DNA of 64,000 nucleotides from Leptodactylus fallax (Eukaryota; Chordata; Amphibia; Anura; Leptodactylidae): the NCBI GenBank assembly GCA_947044405.1, contig CAMRHE010000167.1, positions 3,393,001-3,457,000 on the forward strand, in the 5' to 3' direction. The notes under the pieces were generated by a model. The model did not search any database. It saw only the letters and a list, made by a program, of their open reading frames with translations, and was not told the DNA's origin. The translations under genes were made by a program, and so were the position numbers. Numbering within the stretch: position 1 is the first letter of the stretch; each line of letters starts with the position of its first letter. Of this stretch, positions 9,678 through 21,110 are shown in pieces.

Positions 9678-10232
9678 AGGGGTATTCTCACAACAACAAT
9701 CATATTTCATGTAAAAGTAATTTACAAAATATGGCAAGTATTGAAAGCAGTTAGCAAAAGTGTATATGTCACTAGAAAAAGCCCAATGAACCCCCCCCCC
9801 CGTCGTCAATGGATACGACCTGTAGCCCATCTTCATTCAGGACGAGCGTGCCCAGTTTATTTCTTTCACTTTCCTGTAGCTGCCTATTAGATCAGGGCTA
9901 CATAACCATGCATGTGCCATCCTAACAGATGGAGCATTTGTAGTGCATGAATCACTTCTGTTAGGAACAATGACCAGTGCGGCAGTTAGAAAGTGCACAG
10001 AGCAAGATGTATCTGGGAAATTTACTTATTATTAGTAAGCAGGCAGTCACATTCTCCATAGTAAGGACTGCCCACTCTTGTCATTGTAATCTGAAAATGT
10101 AATGGTGCTATTCAGTGCAGATCTTGAAATATAGGGTACATAGGAGGTGGGTAAAGTCACAGGTACAGTGCAGACAATTTATCTTTATGGTTGTTCAAAT
10201 TTTTAAAAAAAAACTATGTTAGGAAAACCCCT
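9678..10232. mobile_element. TTAA-flanked MITE, AGGGGT termini
   Basis: TTAA at 9674-9677 and 10233-10236 flank inverted ends AGGGGTATTCTC and GGAAAACCCCT. Non-coding. Same terminal type as the elements at 44730-45054 and 45288-45656. Confidence 0.6.
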
Positions 10233-10236
10233 TTAA

Positions 10237-10769
10237 CTGTATTTCATATCAAAGTGACATACTGTATGTAGTGACAGTTGTCGCTGGGTTCCATTATATG
10301 TAGCTTAATGCCATAGGTTGCCTGTTTGACAAATGATGAGGGTTCTTATGCTGAGGCCATTATGCTCATGCATTCTGTTGCTAACCATATTGTATATTGT
10401 TGCTAATAGCTAGTAGACAAATACTTTTTTAGGTTTACAAGCTATACAAGCCTGTCAGTTCTATTTGTTATGCATTCTATGGAGAAAGGTATTTGCAGTA
10501 ATTGTGTTTCATTCAATTGCAGTGATGTTTAATTATAGCAGTTTAACAAATATTCTTTTCAGAGAAATCCACCCCTCTAAGCATTAATAATCCATTGCAT
10601 CAAATAAAGCACCTGTGACTAAGTAACAAAAATGGTTGTCCCTTTTAGAAAAAAACTCAAGGAAAGTCTTTACATTCACTGATCAGCTGAAGTCTAGAAA
10701 TAGTACAGAGAGTGGAGTCACATTACTGGAATTAGTGTGGAGATTTGCAGTCTTTATATAAAGTCGCTT
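10237..10769. other. No feature recognised
   Basis: Apparently unique AT-rich sequence without a supportable exon. Confidence 0.35.
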
Positions 10770-10950
10770 GAACAATGAGTGCTCCAAACAATAATCTGAG
10801 TTATGAACAGAAATGTCCAATATGACACTCTGGGTGGCCAGTTCGAGGTAGTTGTACAAGAGCTGAACCGCTTTTTGGAGTCCTGTATAGAGAATGATGC
10901 AGAAAATATCATAGCACATGCTTGTTTAATATGTCTGTGTGGTTTGAGAC
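10770..10950 (+). other. Unrecognised possible coding fragment
   Basis: An ATG at about 10774 opens a short frame beginning MSAPNNNLSYEQKCP that stops within 20 codons. The neighbouring frame then continues open with a protein-like composition (LGGQFEVVVQELNRF, then ENDAENIIAHACL, then a Cys/Leu-rich segment) to about 10950. This could be a frameshifted gene fragment or chance: the opposite strand is also open. I do not recognise the peptide and see no convincing splice sites. Confidence 0.2.
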
Positions 10951-11218
10951 TTTTTTTAAATTTTTTTATTTTAACAGTTTACCAACCGTATAATAATTGC
11001 AGAGGAGGCAAAAATGCCCCACACAGCATTATAAGATGCAACATATACGGAATTCTGTGTAAGATATAACTTGCTAATGACCAACCAGTAGACTTTCTAC
11101 ATCAGTCACTTACGTATGATTTTCTTCAACATATGCATTGCAATAAGTTGGTGTCTCTTGCACTGTATAAGGCGAAGTCCTCATGTAGCGAGCCACAGCC
11201 AAAAAATGTTGAAGAAAA
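10951..11218. other. No feature recognised
   Basis: AT-rich sequence running into the Tc1 relic; the relic's true left end could lie here but is not visible. Confidence 0.3.
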
Positions 11219-11275
11219 GCATCACATTTTTTTTTGCAGCTTCTCTTCCATGCTTCACAGTGAAAACCACACATA

Positions 11276-12882
11276 CACTACCGTTCAAAATTTTAGGGTC
11301 ACTTAGAAATTTCCTTCTTTTTGAAAGAAAAGCATAGTTTTTTTTCAATGAAGATAATATTAAATGAATCAGAAATACACTCTATACATTGTTAATGTGG
11401 TAAATGACTATTCTAGCTGCAAACGTCTGGTTTTTAATGCAATATCTACATAGGTTTATAGAGGCCCATTTCCAGCAACCATCACTCCAGTGTTCTAATG
11501 GTACATTGTGTTTGCTAACTGTGTAAGAAGGCTAATGGATGTTTAGAAAACCCTTGAAAACCCTAGTGCAAGTATGTTAGCACAGCTGAAAACAGTTTTG
11601 CTGGTTACAGAAGCTATAAAACTGAACTTCCTTCGAGCTAGTTGAGAATCTGGAGCATTACATTTGTTGGTTCGATTAAATGGCCAGAAAAAGAGAATTT
11701 TCATGTGAAACTCGACAGTCTATTCTTGTTCTTAGAAATGAAGGCTATTCAATGCGAGAAATTGCCAAGAAACTGAAGATTTCCTACAACGGTGTGTACT
11801 ACTCCCTTCAGAGGACAGCACAAACAGGCTCTAACCAGAGTAGAAAGAGAAGTGGGAGGCCCCGCTGCACAACTGAGCAACAAGACAAATACACTAGAGT
11901 CTAGTTTGAGAAATCGACGCCTCACAGGTCCTCAACTGGCAGCTTCATTAAATAGTACCTGCAAAACGCCAGTGTCAATGTCTACATTGAAGAGGCGACT
12001 CAGGGATGCTGGCCTTCAGGGCAGAGTGGCCAAGAAAAAGCTATATCTGAGACTGGCTAATAAAAGGAAAAGATTAATATGGGCAAAAGAACAAAGAACA
12101 CAGACATTGGACAGAGGAAGATTGGAAAAAAGTGTTATGGACAGACGAATCGAAGTTTGAGGTGTTTGGATCACACAGAAGAACATTTGTGAGACACAGA
12201 ACAACTGAAAAGATGCTGGAAGAGTGCCTGACGCCATCTGTCAAGCATGGTGGAGCTAATGTGATGGTCTGGGGTTGCTTTGGTGCTGGTAAAGTGGGAG
12301 ATTTGTACAAGGTAAAAGGCATTTTGAATAAGGAAGGCTATCACTCCATTTTGCAACGCCATGCCATACCATGTGGACAGCGCTCGATTGGAGCCAATTT
12401 CACCCTACAACAGGACAATGACCCAAAGCACACCTCCAAATTATGCAAGAACTATTTAGGGAAGAAGCAGGCAGCTGATATTCTATCTGTAATGGAGTGG
12501 CCAGCGCAGTCACCAGATCTCAACCCCATTGAGCTGTTGTGGGAGCAGCTTGACCGTATGGTACGCAGAAAGTGCCCATCAAGCCAATCCAACTTGTGGG
12601 AGGGGCTTCTGGAAGCATGGGGTGAAATTTCTCCAGATTACCTCAGCAAATTAACAGCTAGAATGCCAAAGATCTGCTGTAATTGCTGCAAATGGAGCAT
12701 TCTTTGACGAAAGCAAAGTTTGAAGGAGAAAATTATTTCAAATAAAAATCATTATTTCTAACCTTGTCAATGTCTTGACTATATTTTCTATTCATTTTGC
12801 AACTCATTTGATAAATAAAAGTGTGAGTTTTCATGGAAAACACAAAATTGTCAGGGTGACCCCAATCTTTTGAACGGTAGTG
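11276..12882 (+). mobile_element. Tc1-like transposon nested in an older Tc1
   Basis: TA at 11274-11275 and 12883-12884. Ends CACTACCGTTCAAAA and TTTTGAACGGTAGTG are exact complements over 15 bases. Length 1,607 bp. Confidence 0.93.
11680..12707 (+). pseudogene. Tc1 transposase with two frameshifts
   Basis: The frame begins MARKREFSCETRQ at 11680. A helix-turn-helix and GRPR-type hinge follow (SGRPRCTTEQQDKY), then a short deletion shifts the frame near 11900. The second frame runs through RRLTGPQLAASLN and LQGRVAKKK to about 12085. There a 7-bp tandem duplication (AAGAACA twice) shifts it again. The third frame holds all three catalytic positions: WTDES, QQDNDPKHT and SPDLNPIELLW, ending at a stop at 12705-12707. 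Family length is about 340 residues. The DD34E motif is preserved but the gene is dead. Confidence 0.9.
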
Positions 12883-13640
12883 TATAGAAACCATCTGCTC
12901 ACCTTTTCTATATCTCACAAAGATATGGAGGTTGTAACAAAAGATCTCAAATTTTGACTCTTAAGACAGCACAGATTTGCACTGTTCTAATATCCATTCT
13001 TTGTGTCTTTGCAGAAATTTGTTCATAAAGGCCTGATTTTTACACTCTCCTCTAAACAGTTGATGCTGAGATGTGTCTCTGAAGCATTTATGCAGGCACT
13101 AATCTGAGGTGCTGTTAATTTGTGAGGTTTCTGAGGTTGGTAGCTCTAATGAACTCATCCTCTGCAGCAGAAGTAATTCTTAGTCTTCCTTTCCTAAGGT
13201 AGCTCTTGTGAGAGCCAGTTTCATAATAGCAGTTCATAATTTTCATGACTGCAAATGAAGATACCTTCAAAGTTCTTGAAATTTTCCATATTGACTGATC
13301 TTTGTGTCTTAAAGTAATAAGACTGTCTTTCTCTTTACTTACTTGAGCAGTTCTTTCCAGACTGTGGATTAGAACAGTAACTGAATAGGACTAAACATTG
13401 TATGGAACTTTGTACAAATTCTACCTCTGCACAACACAACTGTTGGTCTTAAAGCATATTATGAAGGTAAGTAATTCCACAGATTAACCCTTGATAAGGC
13501 ATACCTGTTAATTGAAAACCATTCCAGATGATTACGTTATGAAGCTGATTGAGAGAATGCCAAAAGTGTTTTCCACTTGTGAATCAATGCTTCCATTGCT
13601 GAGTTATTCTGGTTTATGTCAATATACAACTGAGCTCTTT

Positions 13641-14200
13641 GGAGCAACAGAGGCCTTGCTATTGTCCCAAAGAGGTAATTTGTATATTGCCAAAAATGGT
13701 GATATCTTGGCACCAAAGGCACAAGGAGAAAACACTATTAGAATCAGAAGGACCCATACCTAATAATCTGTGGGGCTGGGTTGATATGTTGAGTTCTTGA
13801 GACCATTTAATGGGTATTTTTTTTTATTTTGTACGATTACATATGCTCTGAGGCAATTTTTTGAAAATCCCAGACAACCTTTTTCATTTTTGACCTTGAA
13901 TATTTGTGGTGCAGGTTTGAAGCATTTGCTTTTCCAGTCAAATGGGAACTAGTCAGCAATCACGCTATCAGAGAAACCAAGGAGAAAAGGCAAAAAAATG
14001 CTTATTTTTTTTGTAAGTCACCTGGGATGACAAAGTTGCTAGGTCTTGGTAGACTCTTGAAGGTTTAAAAACAGAATAAAGCACAACCTTTTAAGAGTTT
14101 TCTGGTCCTATCAACCAGTAAACACAGGATACACAGTCGGGGTCTGCTAGCCTGATCCTGCACCAATCAGTTGATCATGCTTCCTCTGTATGGACCTGAA
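13641..14200. other. No feature recognised
   Basis: AT-rich sequence, possibly the left part of the hammerhead-bearing element that follows. No exon or terminus that I can support. Confidence 0.3.
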
Positions 14201-14233
14201 AGCCGTTCTGCTTCTATTCAAGCAGGAGTTTAT

Positions 14234-14272
14234 CCCCTGAGGAAGCCTGGTTAGCAGGCGATACGCGTGGGG
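14234..14272 (+). ncRNA. Hammerhead-ribozyme-like motif
   Basis: Closing stem CCC (14234-14236) / GGG (14270-14272), core CTGAGGA plus one extra A, helix II GCCTG/CAGGC perfectly paired around loop GTTAG, then GATA where GAAA is expected, CGCG and TG. The extra A before helix II occurs in all copies here. The GATA change and the G at the cleavage position suggest an inactive copy. A tail with AATAAAG (about 14715) resembles those of the other copies. Confidence 0.4.
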
Positions 14273-14409
14273 TGATGGTGGTGGATCTATCATTTGGTAG
14301 ACATCATTATTTTTAGTGATATCCATGGTACGTAGGTCTTTTCAATAGTAACTTATATTATGATTTATATTGCCTTTGTTGTATGACCTGTTCTTATTTA
14401 TTTTCACAT

Positions 14410-14411
<2 letters not shown>

Positions 14412-14452
<41 letters not shown>
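14412..14452. repeat. (TA)n microsatellite
   Basis: About 20 uninterrupted TA units. Confidence 0.95.
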
Positions 14453-14453
<1 letters not shown>

Positions 14454-14867
14454 ATCACAAATCACGTGGTTACTTGTATTAGTATAATTTATTCATTGCT
14501 TCCCCTTTTTTTTTTCTTATATTTCACAGATGGCAATTGTTTGTATACATTGTAGGGCTGTATTGGCAGGGTCACCGTCATAGATTACATATTCCACACA
14601 CAGTGTGCACATACAGATTTGAATAGACCTCACCAACTACTATAAAGTTTTCCTGCCATTTTCTAGATTCCATTGACTGGCTTTCTTTTAATTGTTTTTA
14701 ACTTATTTATGGTCCAATAAAGATTTGTTATATTTTTGATACATAACTGGGTTGAGTGCCTTCCTTTTAGCCATGTGCCTTTTCTTTCTTTGTTGACATG
14801 ACTCATTTACCATGGCTTAGACGCATCCCCATATTATAATAGTGGTGCCCACTACTTTATTCATTTC

Positions 14868-15116
14868 AGAACCTATTCAAGTAATAGTCACAGAGCTCCA
14901 GGCTGTATAGTGGTGCTGCAGCTCTGTGCCTATTATTTGTATAGGAGAAAAGCAGCTTCCGGCTCCATAAACCTCTATCGCTTCTGACACCCTGTGTTCT
15001 GATTATGGGTGCGGGGGTGTGGGTGTCAGTCCTGCACTGATGAAATACGTTTGTCCTATCCTGTGGATAGGTCATCAGTAAGAAAAACACCTTTTGGGGC
15101 CAGAAAACCCTTTTAA
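14868..15116. mobile_element. Probable MITE copy
   Basis: Non-coding unit with the TATCCTGTGGATAGG palindrome (about 15058-15072) ending AAACCCTTTTAAGG; a related unit lies at 30783-31200. Left end not defined. Confidence 0.35.
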
Positions 15117-15118
15117 GG

Positions 15119-15336
15119 CTAAGACCCCACTTTGCTTAAACACAGCGTTTTTTTGTTGCAGATTTTGCTGCGGTTGTTTGAGCCAAAATCAGGAGGGGAT
15201 TTAACAGGAGGGAAACATCTAAGTGCTTCATTTTTTATTTTCCATTACTTTTCAAGCCGCTCCTGACTTTGGCTTCCAAAAAACGCAGCAAAATCTGCAA
15301 AAAAAAATGCTGTGTTTCTGCAACGTGGGGCCTTAG
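15119..15336. mobile_element. Foldback MITE, CTAAGACCCCAC termini
   Basis: Ends CTAAGACCCCACTTTGC and GCAACGTGGGGCCTTAG are inverted, and most of the element folds into two complementary arms of about 100 bp. Same family as 47842-48186. Confidence 0.65.
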
Positions 15337-16546
15337 ACCAAAGGACATCTGTTCACCATTAGTCTAGTTAGTATGACGTAGAACAGCCTTTATTCACTAA
15401 CCAATAGTCTTTGCCATAGCAGGTAGACAAAAATGACCTTGTCATAATAAATCTAAACACTCTACATTATATGCAGAAACTGGAAAAAGAACATTTTAAC
15501 AGATAGTTTAGAAACAAATTGTGTTCTCTCTATGATAGCTAGACAGGGGTCTTGACAGGGCCAGTTCTCTGTAAAAATGTGTCTATGACTGGTTATCTAG
15601 TTACCAATAAAGTGTCACTTTGTAATAAAGTCAGCATAAGGTGAACACTGTGTAAGCGGATAAAGAATAAAACAGTGATCTGCTGCACAGAGGAAGAAAC
15701 CTCAGTGTTTGCTGGGCAATGAAATGACTCTCTTTTGAGTATAGACTATATATTACAGACAATAATGCTCAGTAGCAGTGGAAGAATGATATTATAATGT
15801 CATTATAATATTTTTACATTCATTTTTCTGTTGAAATATGTGATTACTCTCTTTATTTAAAGAATTTCACAGAATAAATTCATTTTAATGATGAAACTTA
15901 TCCCAAAAACACTTATACGGTGCACTAAGGAAAAACCTCTCAAAAACGTTGCAGTGATTCTCAAGAAACATAAGATGAATTGCCTACATTAACTTGCAAT
16001 CTGGAAAACAAGACAATAGAGAGATTGGATTACACAATGGAAGGAAATTCTTTGGCTGTATTGCCTTTTCCCATTAAGATAAGATAGTGGAGGGACTTCA
16101 TTTATTTTCACACAGTAATACACCACAATGAGAATGTCGGCTCTGACTAATGTGTTTAAGTGTACCTCAATCTGAGGTTCAAAGTCAATGACCATTTGTA
16201 AAGATGACAATAGAGGGAATTCAGGAGTGAAGAAAGATTAAGTGTGGTTGTCCAGATGTTAAGTACATTCCCATACAATTTACAACCAATGTTGTATATG
16301 CAACTGGTGAACATGACATCACTAACTTAAACAGAATGAATATTAATGGGTAATATTAACTCATTACAATTCATTGTTGCATATTAGTCACACTAAGGAT
16401 GGTGGTAAATGCTATTACAGTTACTATTATAGTGAAAGAAAATGAGTTACAAAGATGATTCCCTTGTCTATGGTTCTATATTATGAGTACAGGTGGGCAT
16501 TATGCCAAACAGTAGAAAAATAGTACAAAAATATGGAGATGTATGT
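15337..16546. other. No feature recognised
   Basis: About 1.2 kb of AT-rich, apparently unique sequence. No exon with matching splice sites was seen. Confidence 0.35.
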
Positions 16547-16550
16547 TTAA

Positions 16551-17834
16551 CCCCTTAATGACCGGGCCATTTTTTGTTTTTGCATTTTCGTTTTTCCCTC
16601 CCCACATTCCAAGAGCCATAACTTCTTCATTTTTCAGTTCACAGAGTCACATGATGGCTTGTTGTTTGCCAAACAAATTGTACTTTGTAATGTCACTATT
16701 CAATATGCTGTGCAATGTACTGGGAAGCTGGAAAAAAATTCAGAATGAGGTGCAATTGGAGAAAAACTGCATTTGCGCCAAATTTATATGGGTTTAATTT
16801 TTACACCATTCACTGGGTGGTAACAATGACATGTTACCTGTATTCTGCGGGTCAGTACGAACACGGCGATACCAAATTTATATAGTATTTGTAATGTTTT
16901 GATACCTTTTAAAAAATTAAAAACTTTGCTAAATAGAAAAAAAAATTTTGCGTCGCCATATTGTGTCACCTGTAACTTTTTCATATTTACATGTATGGAG
17001 CTGGGTAAGGCGTCTTTTTATGCGGGACAACATGACGTTTTTATTGATACCACTTGGGGAAAGATCTCATGGTTTGATCACTTTTTATTCAATTTTTTAT
17101 AGGAGACAAAGTGTTGAAAAAAACGCTATTTGGCCATTTTGATTTTTTTCCCCGCTACGCCGTTCACCGTATGGGATAAATATTTTAATATTTTAATAGT
17201 TCGGGCATTTTGGAGCGTGGGGATACCTAATGTGTTTATGTTTACTTTTGTTTATTTACTTTTATATCTGATCTAGGGAAAGGGGGGTGATTTGAACTTT
17301 TGTGTTTTTTTTAATTTTTACATACTTTAAAAACTTTTTTTTTATACTTTTACTTGTATGATCAGACTCCCTAGGGACCTTGAAACCTAGGGAGTCTGAT
17401 CGATCATACTATTCACTGCGATACTACTGTATCGCAGTGAATAGCAAAATGCCTTCACTGCTATTAGACGATGCCTCTGGCATCATGTAATAGCTATACT
17501 GTAATGACAGGCCTGGGAGCCTTCAATAGGCTCCCGGCTGTCATGGCAACCAAGCGCCGCCCTCCGATGACGTTCTGGAGGGCAGCGATGAGGTAAAAAT
17601 GGCGGCGCCCTTGTCGGCTCCGCAATTTAGACGCCGCGGTCGCGTTTGACCGCGGCATCTAAAGGGTTAACAGCCGCGATCGGTGCAGGCACTGATCGCT
17701 GCTGTTAGCTGCGGGTCCTGGCTGTATTATACAGCCGGCACCCGCGGTGTACGGACAGCGCTCAGCTCCTGAGCGCTCTCCATACATCGTCATGCGACTC
17801 AGGACGTACTATTACGCCCTGCGTCGTTAAGGGG
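16551..17834. mobile_element. TTAA-flanked element, CCCCTTAA termini
   Basis: TTAA at 16547-16550 and 17835-17838 with ends CCCCTTAATGACCGGGC and GCGTCGTTAAGGGG (inverted, several mismatches). Non-coding. It contains two perfect small hairpins (AGACTCCCTAGG... near 17365-17400 and TTCACTGCGATAC... near 17411-17443). Related segments are at 19753-20080, 51.3-52.5 kb, 53.8-54.3 kb and 63.2-63.7 kb. Termini and TTAA fit piggyBac. Confidence 0.7.
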
Positions 17835-17838
17835 TTAA

Positions 17839-18393
17839 ACCAACAGTTTTTTCACCTTTTCTTTGCTATTGTATAGGGATGGGTTTGCTGAACAGTTTTG
17901 TAATATAGTTTATTAGCCTATTTGTACTTTCTTTTAGAAGAAAACAAGTTCTAAAGTTCAGCCTAGCAATGCAATAACTAAGCATTGCTAGGATGGTCCA
18001 CCCCGTATTCGACATATATTGCCGATACATCTACAAATAGCAAATGCCAATGGAGGATGGGGGGTGTCACTTCAAAGCACTGTGTCTCCTATTTATGATA
18101 CCTATGAAAGTGCTCAGTTTTAGCTGTAGCTGTAACTGAGAAAAACTAGCTAAAAACAAGTTGAGAATGTGATTTTTTTTTTTTTTTTTTTTATGCTGCA
18201 GCAGTGACTATACATATTTGACTTGGGTCACTGAACTTTCCGATTTCAGTATGAAAAGCCAACTATCTAATGTGAATAATGTAGTTGGCCGAGGTTTAAA
18301 TGGAGGAAGAATGGTTTGGAAATGTTGAATTTTATCATGGTTGATCCTTTGCTCCCCTCAGGATCTTAGTTTTCTATCTCCGTTGAAAACATA
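17839..18393. other. No feature recognised
   Basis: Apparently unique sequence with a T-run at 18173-18192. Confidence 0.35.
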
Positions 18394-18395
18394 TA

Positions 18396-19752
18396 CAGTG
18401 GGGAAAAGTATTTAGTCAGCCACCAATTGAGCAAGTTCTCCCACTTAAAAAGACAGAGGCCTGTAATTGACATCATAGGTAGACCTCAACTATGAGAGAC
18501 AAAATGAGAAAACACATATAGAAAATCACATTGTCTGATTTTTTTTAAGAATTTATTTGCAAATTATGGTGGAAAATAAATATTTGGTCACCTACAAACA
18601 AGCAAGATTTCTGGCTCTCACAGACATGTAACTTCTTCTTTAAGAGGCTTCTCTGTCCTCCACTCATTACCTGTAGTAATGGCACCTGTTTGACATTGTT
18701 ATCAGTATAAAAGACATCTGTCCACAACCTCAAACAGTCACACTCCAAACTCCACTATGGTGAAGACCAAAGAGCTATGGAAGGACACCAGAAACAAAAT
18801 TGTAGACCTGCACCAGGCTGGGAAGACTGAATCTGCAATAGGCAACCAGCTTGGTGTGAAAAAATCAACTGTGGGAGCAATAATTAGAAAATGGAATACA
18901 TACAAGACCACTGATAATCTCCCTCGATCAGGGGCTCGACACAACATCTCTCCCCGTGGGGTCAAAATGATCATAAGAACAGTGAGCAAAAATCCCAGAA
19001 CCACACGGGAAGGCCTAATGAATAACCTGCAGAAAGCTGGGACTAACGTAACAAAGGCTACCGTCAGTAACACACTACGCCGCCAGGGACTCAGATCCTG
19101 CAGTGCCAGACGTGTCCCTCTGCTTAAGCCAGTACATATCTGGGCCCATCTGAAGTTTCCTAGAGAGCATTTGGATGTCCCAGAAGAGTATTGGGAGAAT
19201 GTCATATGGTCAGATGAAACCATAGTAGAACTGTTTGGTAGAAACACAACTCGTCGTGTTTGGAGGAGAGTGAATGCTGAGTTGCATCCAAAGAACACCA
19301 TACGATTGTGAAGCATGGGAGTGGCAACATCATGCTTTGGGGCTGTTTCTCTGCAAAGGGATCCGTGTACATGAAAAAATGAATGGGGTCATGTATCGTG
19401 AGATTTTGAGTGCAAACCTCCTTCCATCAGCCAGGATATTGAAGATGAAACGTGGCTGGGTCTTTCAGCATGACAATGATCCCAAGCACACTGCCAGGGC
19501 AATGAAGGAGTGGCTTCGTAAGAAGCATTTCAAGGTCCTGGAGTGGCCTAGCCATTCTCCAGATCTCAACTCCATAGAAAACCTTTGGAGGGAGTTGAAA
19601 GTCCGTGTTGCCCAGCGACAGCCCCAAAACCTCACTGCTCTAGAGGAGATCTGCATGGAGGAATGGGCCAACATACCAGCAACAGTGTGTGCCAACCTTG
19701 TGAAGACTTACAGAAAATGTTTGATCTCTGTCATTGCCAACAAAGGATACAG
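18396..19752 (+). mobile_element. Tc1-like transposon, 3' end missing
   Basis: Left end TACAGTGGGGAAAAGTATTT follows a TA at 18394-18395. The expected right inverted repeat is absent: after the transposase stop the sequence passes within a few bases into a reversed fragment of the TTAA-element family. Confidence 0.8.
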
Positions 19753-19759
19753 TATATAA
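18757..19759 (+). pseudogene. Tc1 transposase with one frameshift
   Basis: The first frame ([15 protein letters not shown] at 18757) covers the helix-turn-helix region and the first catalytic Asp ([12 protein letters not shown]), and ends at a stop at about 19310 just after the [10 protein letters not shown] segment. A shift near there restores the family frame, which continues with QHDNDPKHT (second Asp) and [11 protein letters not shown] (Glu) to a stop at 19757-19759. All DD34E residues remain, but the frameshift separates the first Asp from the others. It appears to belong to the CAGTGGGG-ended group also represented by the fragments at 53163 and 62473. Confidence 0.88.
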
Positions 19760-20080
19760 ATTTGGTATCTCCGTAAGTGTACCAACCCACAGAATACAGC
19801 TGACATATTGTTAGGGCTGCCCAGTGAATGTCTAAAAAATGAAGTCCATAAGAAAGTCACGCAAACGCAGTTTTTCTCCAATGCAGTCCCATTTTAGAAT
19901 TTTTTAAAGCTTTCCGATACATCATACAAATTATTAAATGGTACCATTATGAAGTGCAATTTGTCTCAAAAAATTAAGTGCTCATAGGCCTCTGTGAACG
20001 TAAAAAAGTTATGGTTTTTGTAATGAGGATAGAAAAAACAAAAATTTAAAAATGGCTGCTATGGGAAAGGATTAAAGCGT
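19753..20080 (-). mobile_element. Fragment of the CCCCTTAA element family
   Basis: In reverse, this matches the middle of the element at 16551-17834 (ATAAATTTGGTATC, GTATTCTGTGGGTTGG-like, AAAAAGTTATGG). Its ends are missing, and it abuts the broken end of the Tc1 element. Confidence 0.5.
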
Positions 20081-20597
20081 ACCTGAGTTTTCATGAAAAG
20101 TTGAAATATGTGCAGGGTCTTGATGGGCAGTCTGTTCTATGACTGTATAAGCCTTCATACATGGTGTCCTATCAGTTTATTAGGTTTTCTGCTGCTAATA
20201 TCCTCATTATGGCTGCCGCACATTTTGCATTTCTTCCTGAGATGGGCGTGTACAATAAGGAGTAGCCTGCCCCCCTCCCCTATTCCATTAGTAATACTAC
20301 TGGGTTCTTTACATGTAATTCTGTCAGGAATAACTTTAAAATAGAAAACAAATAACTAAGAAAAGCCCAAGTGAGCATAATATCAGAGATCCAGGTACAC
20401 TGAACTGCATATATAGGGCAAATACATGCAGGCATGATGCAGGTAAAAAGATCCCTGACAGAGTAAAAGATCAATCTATGAACACAGTCGGGAAAGCTGC
20501 TTGCCATTGGTGAATAATATGAATAATATCCCATCTGTACTTGCACCAGCAGCAAGTAGATACAAATACATGAGTAGGTGTTTCTTACACTATAAAC
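20081..20597. other. Possible MITE remnant
   Basis: Starts AAAGCGTACCTGAGTTTTC, a terminus also seen at 56398 (AAGCGTACCTAAACTTTC), followed by non-coding sequence. No clear second end. Confidence 0.3.
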
Positions 20598-20696
20598 CAG
20601 GGGTAGGAAACCTTTTTTTTTTTTTTTTGGCGTGTTGATTTCAATTAAAAAATCAAAGTTGAGGTACTCGGAGTGCCGGTCAATAATTGTAAGTCT

Positions 20697-21040
20697 GATG
20701 ACCCCTGCACATGGTATTATGTCCCATAGCGGCCCCTACACATGGTATTATGTCCCATAGTGGCCACTCCACACGGTATTATGTTCCGTAGCAGCCCCTC
20801 CACACGGTATTATGTCCCATAGCGGCCCCTGCACACAATATTATGTCCCATAGTGGTCTCTGCACACAGTATTATATCCCATAGTGGCCCCTGTACATGG
20901 TATTATGTCCCATAGAGGCCCCTGCACATGGTATTATGTCCCATAGTGGCCCCTGCACACAGTATTATATCCCATAGTCACCCCTGCACACTGTATATGT
21001 CCCATAGCCGCCTCTGCACACGGTATAATATTCTAACTTT
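20697..21040. repeat. 33-bp VNTR-like array
   Basis: Repeats of GGTATTATGTCCCATAG plus GGCCCCTGCACA, about ten diverged copies. Confidence 0.85.
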
Positions 21041-21110
21041 TATAATATTCCAATAGTCGTCACTCAATAGCTATTATACTGAAGAGACCCCAGAGTATAA
21101 TAAGCGGAGG

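Larger units (their letters stand above)
11219..13640 (-). pseudogene. Old Tc1-family relic (transposase on minus strand), split by a younger Tc1
   Basis: 11219-11275 and 12883-13640 read as one degraded Tc1 element interrupted at a TA. The left piece has TCCATGCTTCACAGTGAAAAC (the KHGG region of the transposase in reverse). The right piece continues with the region upstream of the first Asp, an N-terminal helix-turn-helix section (13250-13310), and a non-coding end containing CACAACACAACTG and CACCTGTTAATTGAAA-like sequence. This layout matches, from memory, a Tc1 family widespread in fish. The 5' half (C-terminal catalytic part) is missing and the frame has many breaks. Confidence 0.7.

Noticed and set aside
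20697..21040. CRISPR-like regular repeats
   Set aside because: Units are adjacent without spacers and diverged; a vertebrate minisatellite.
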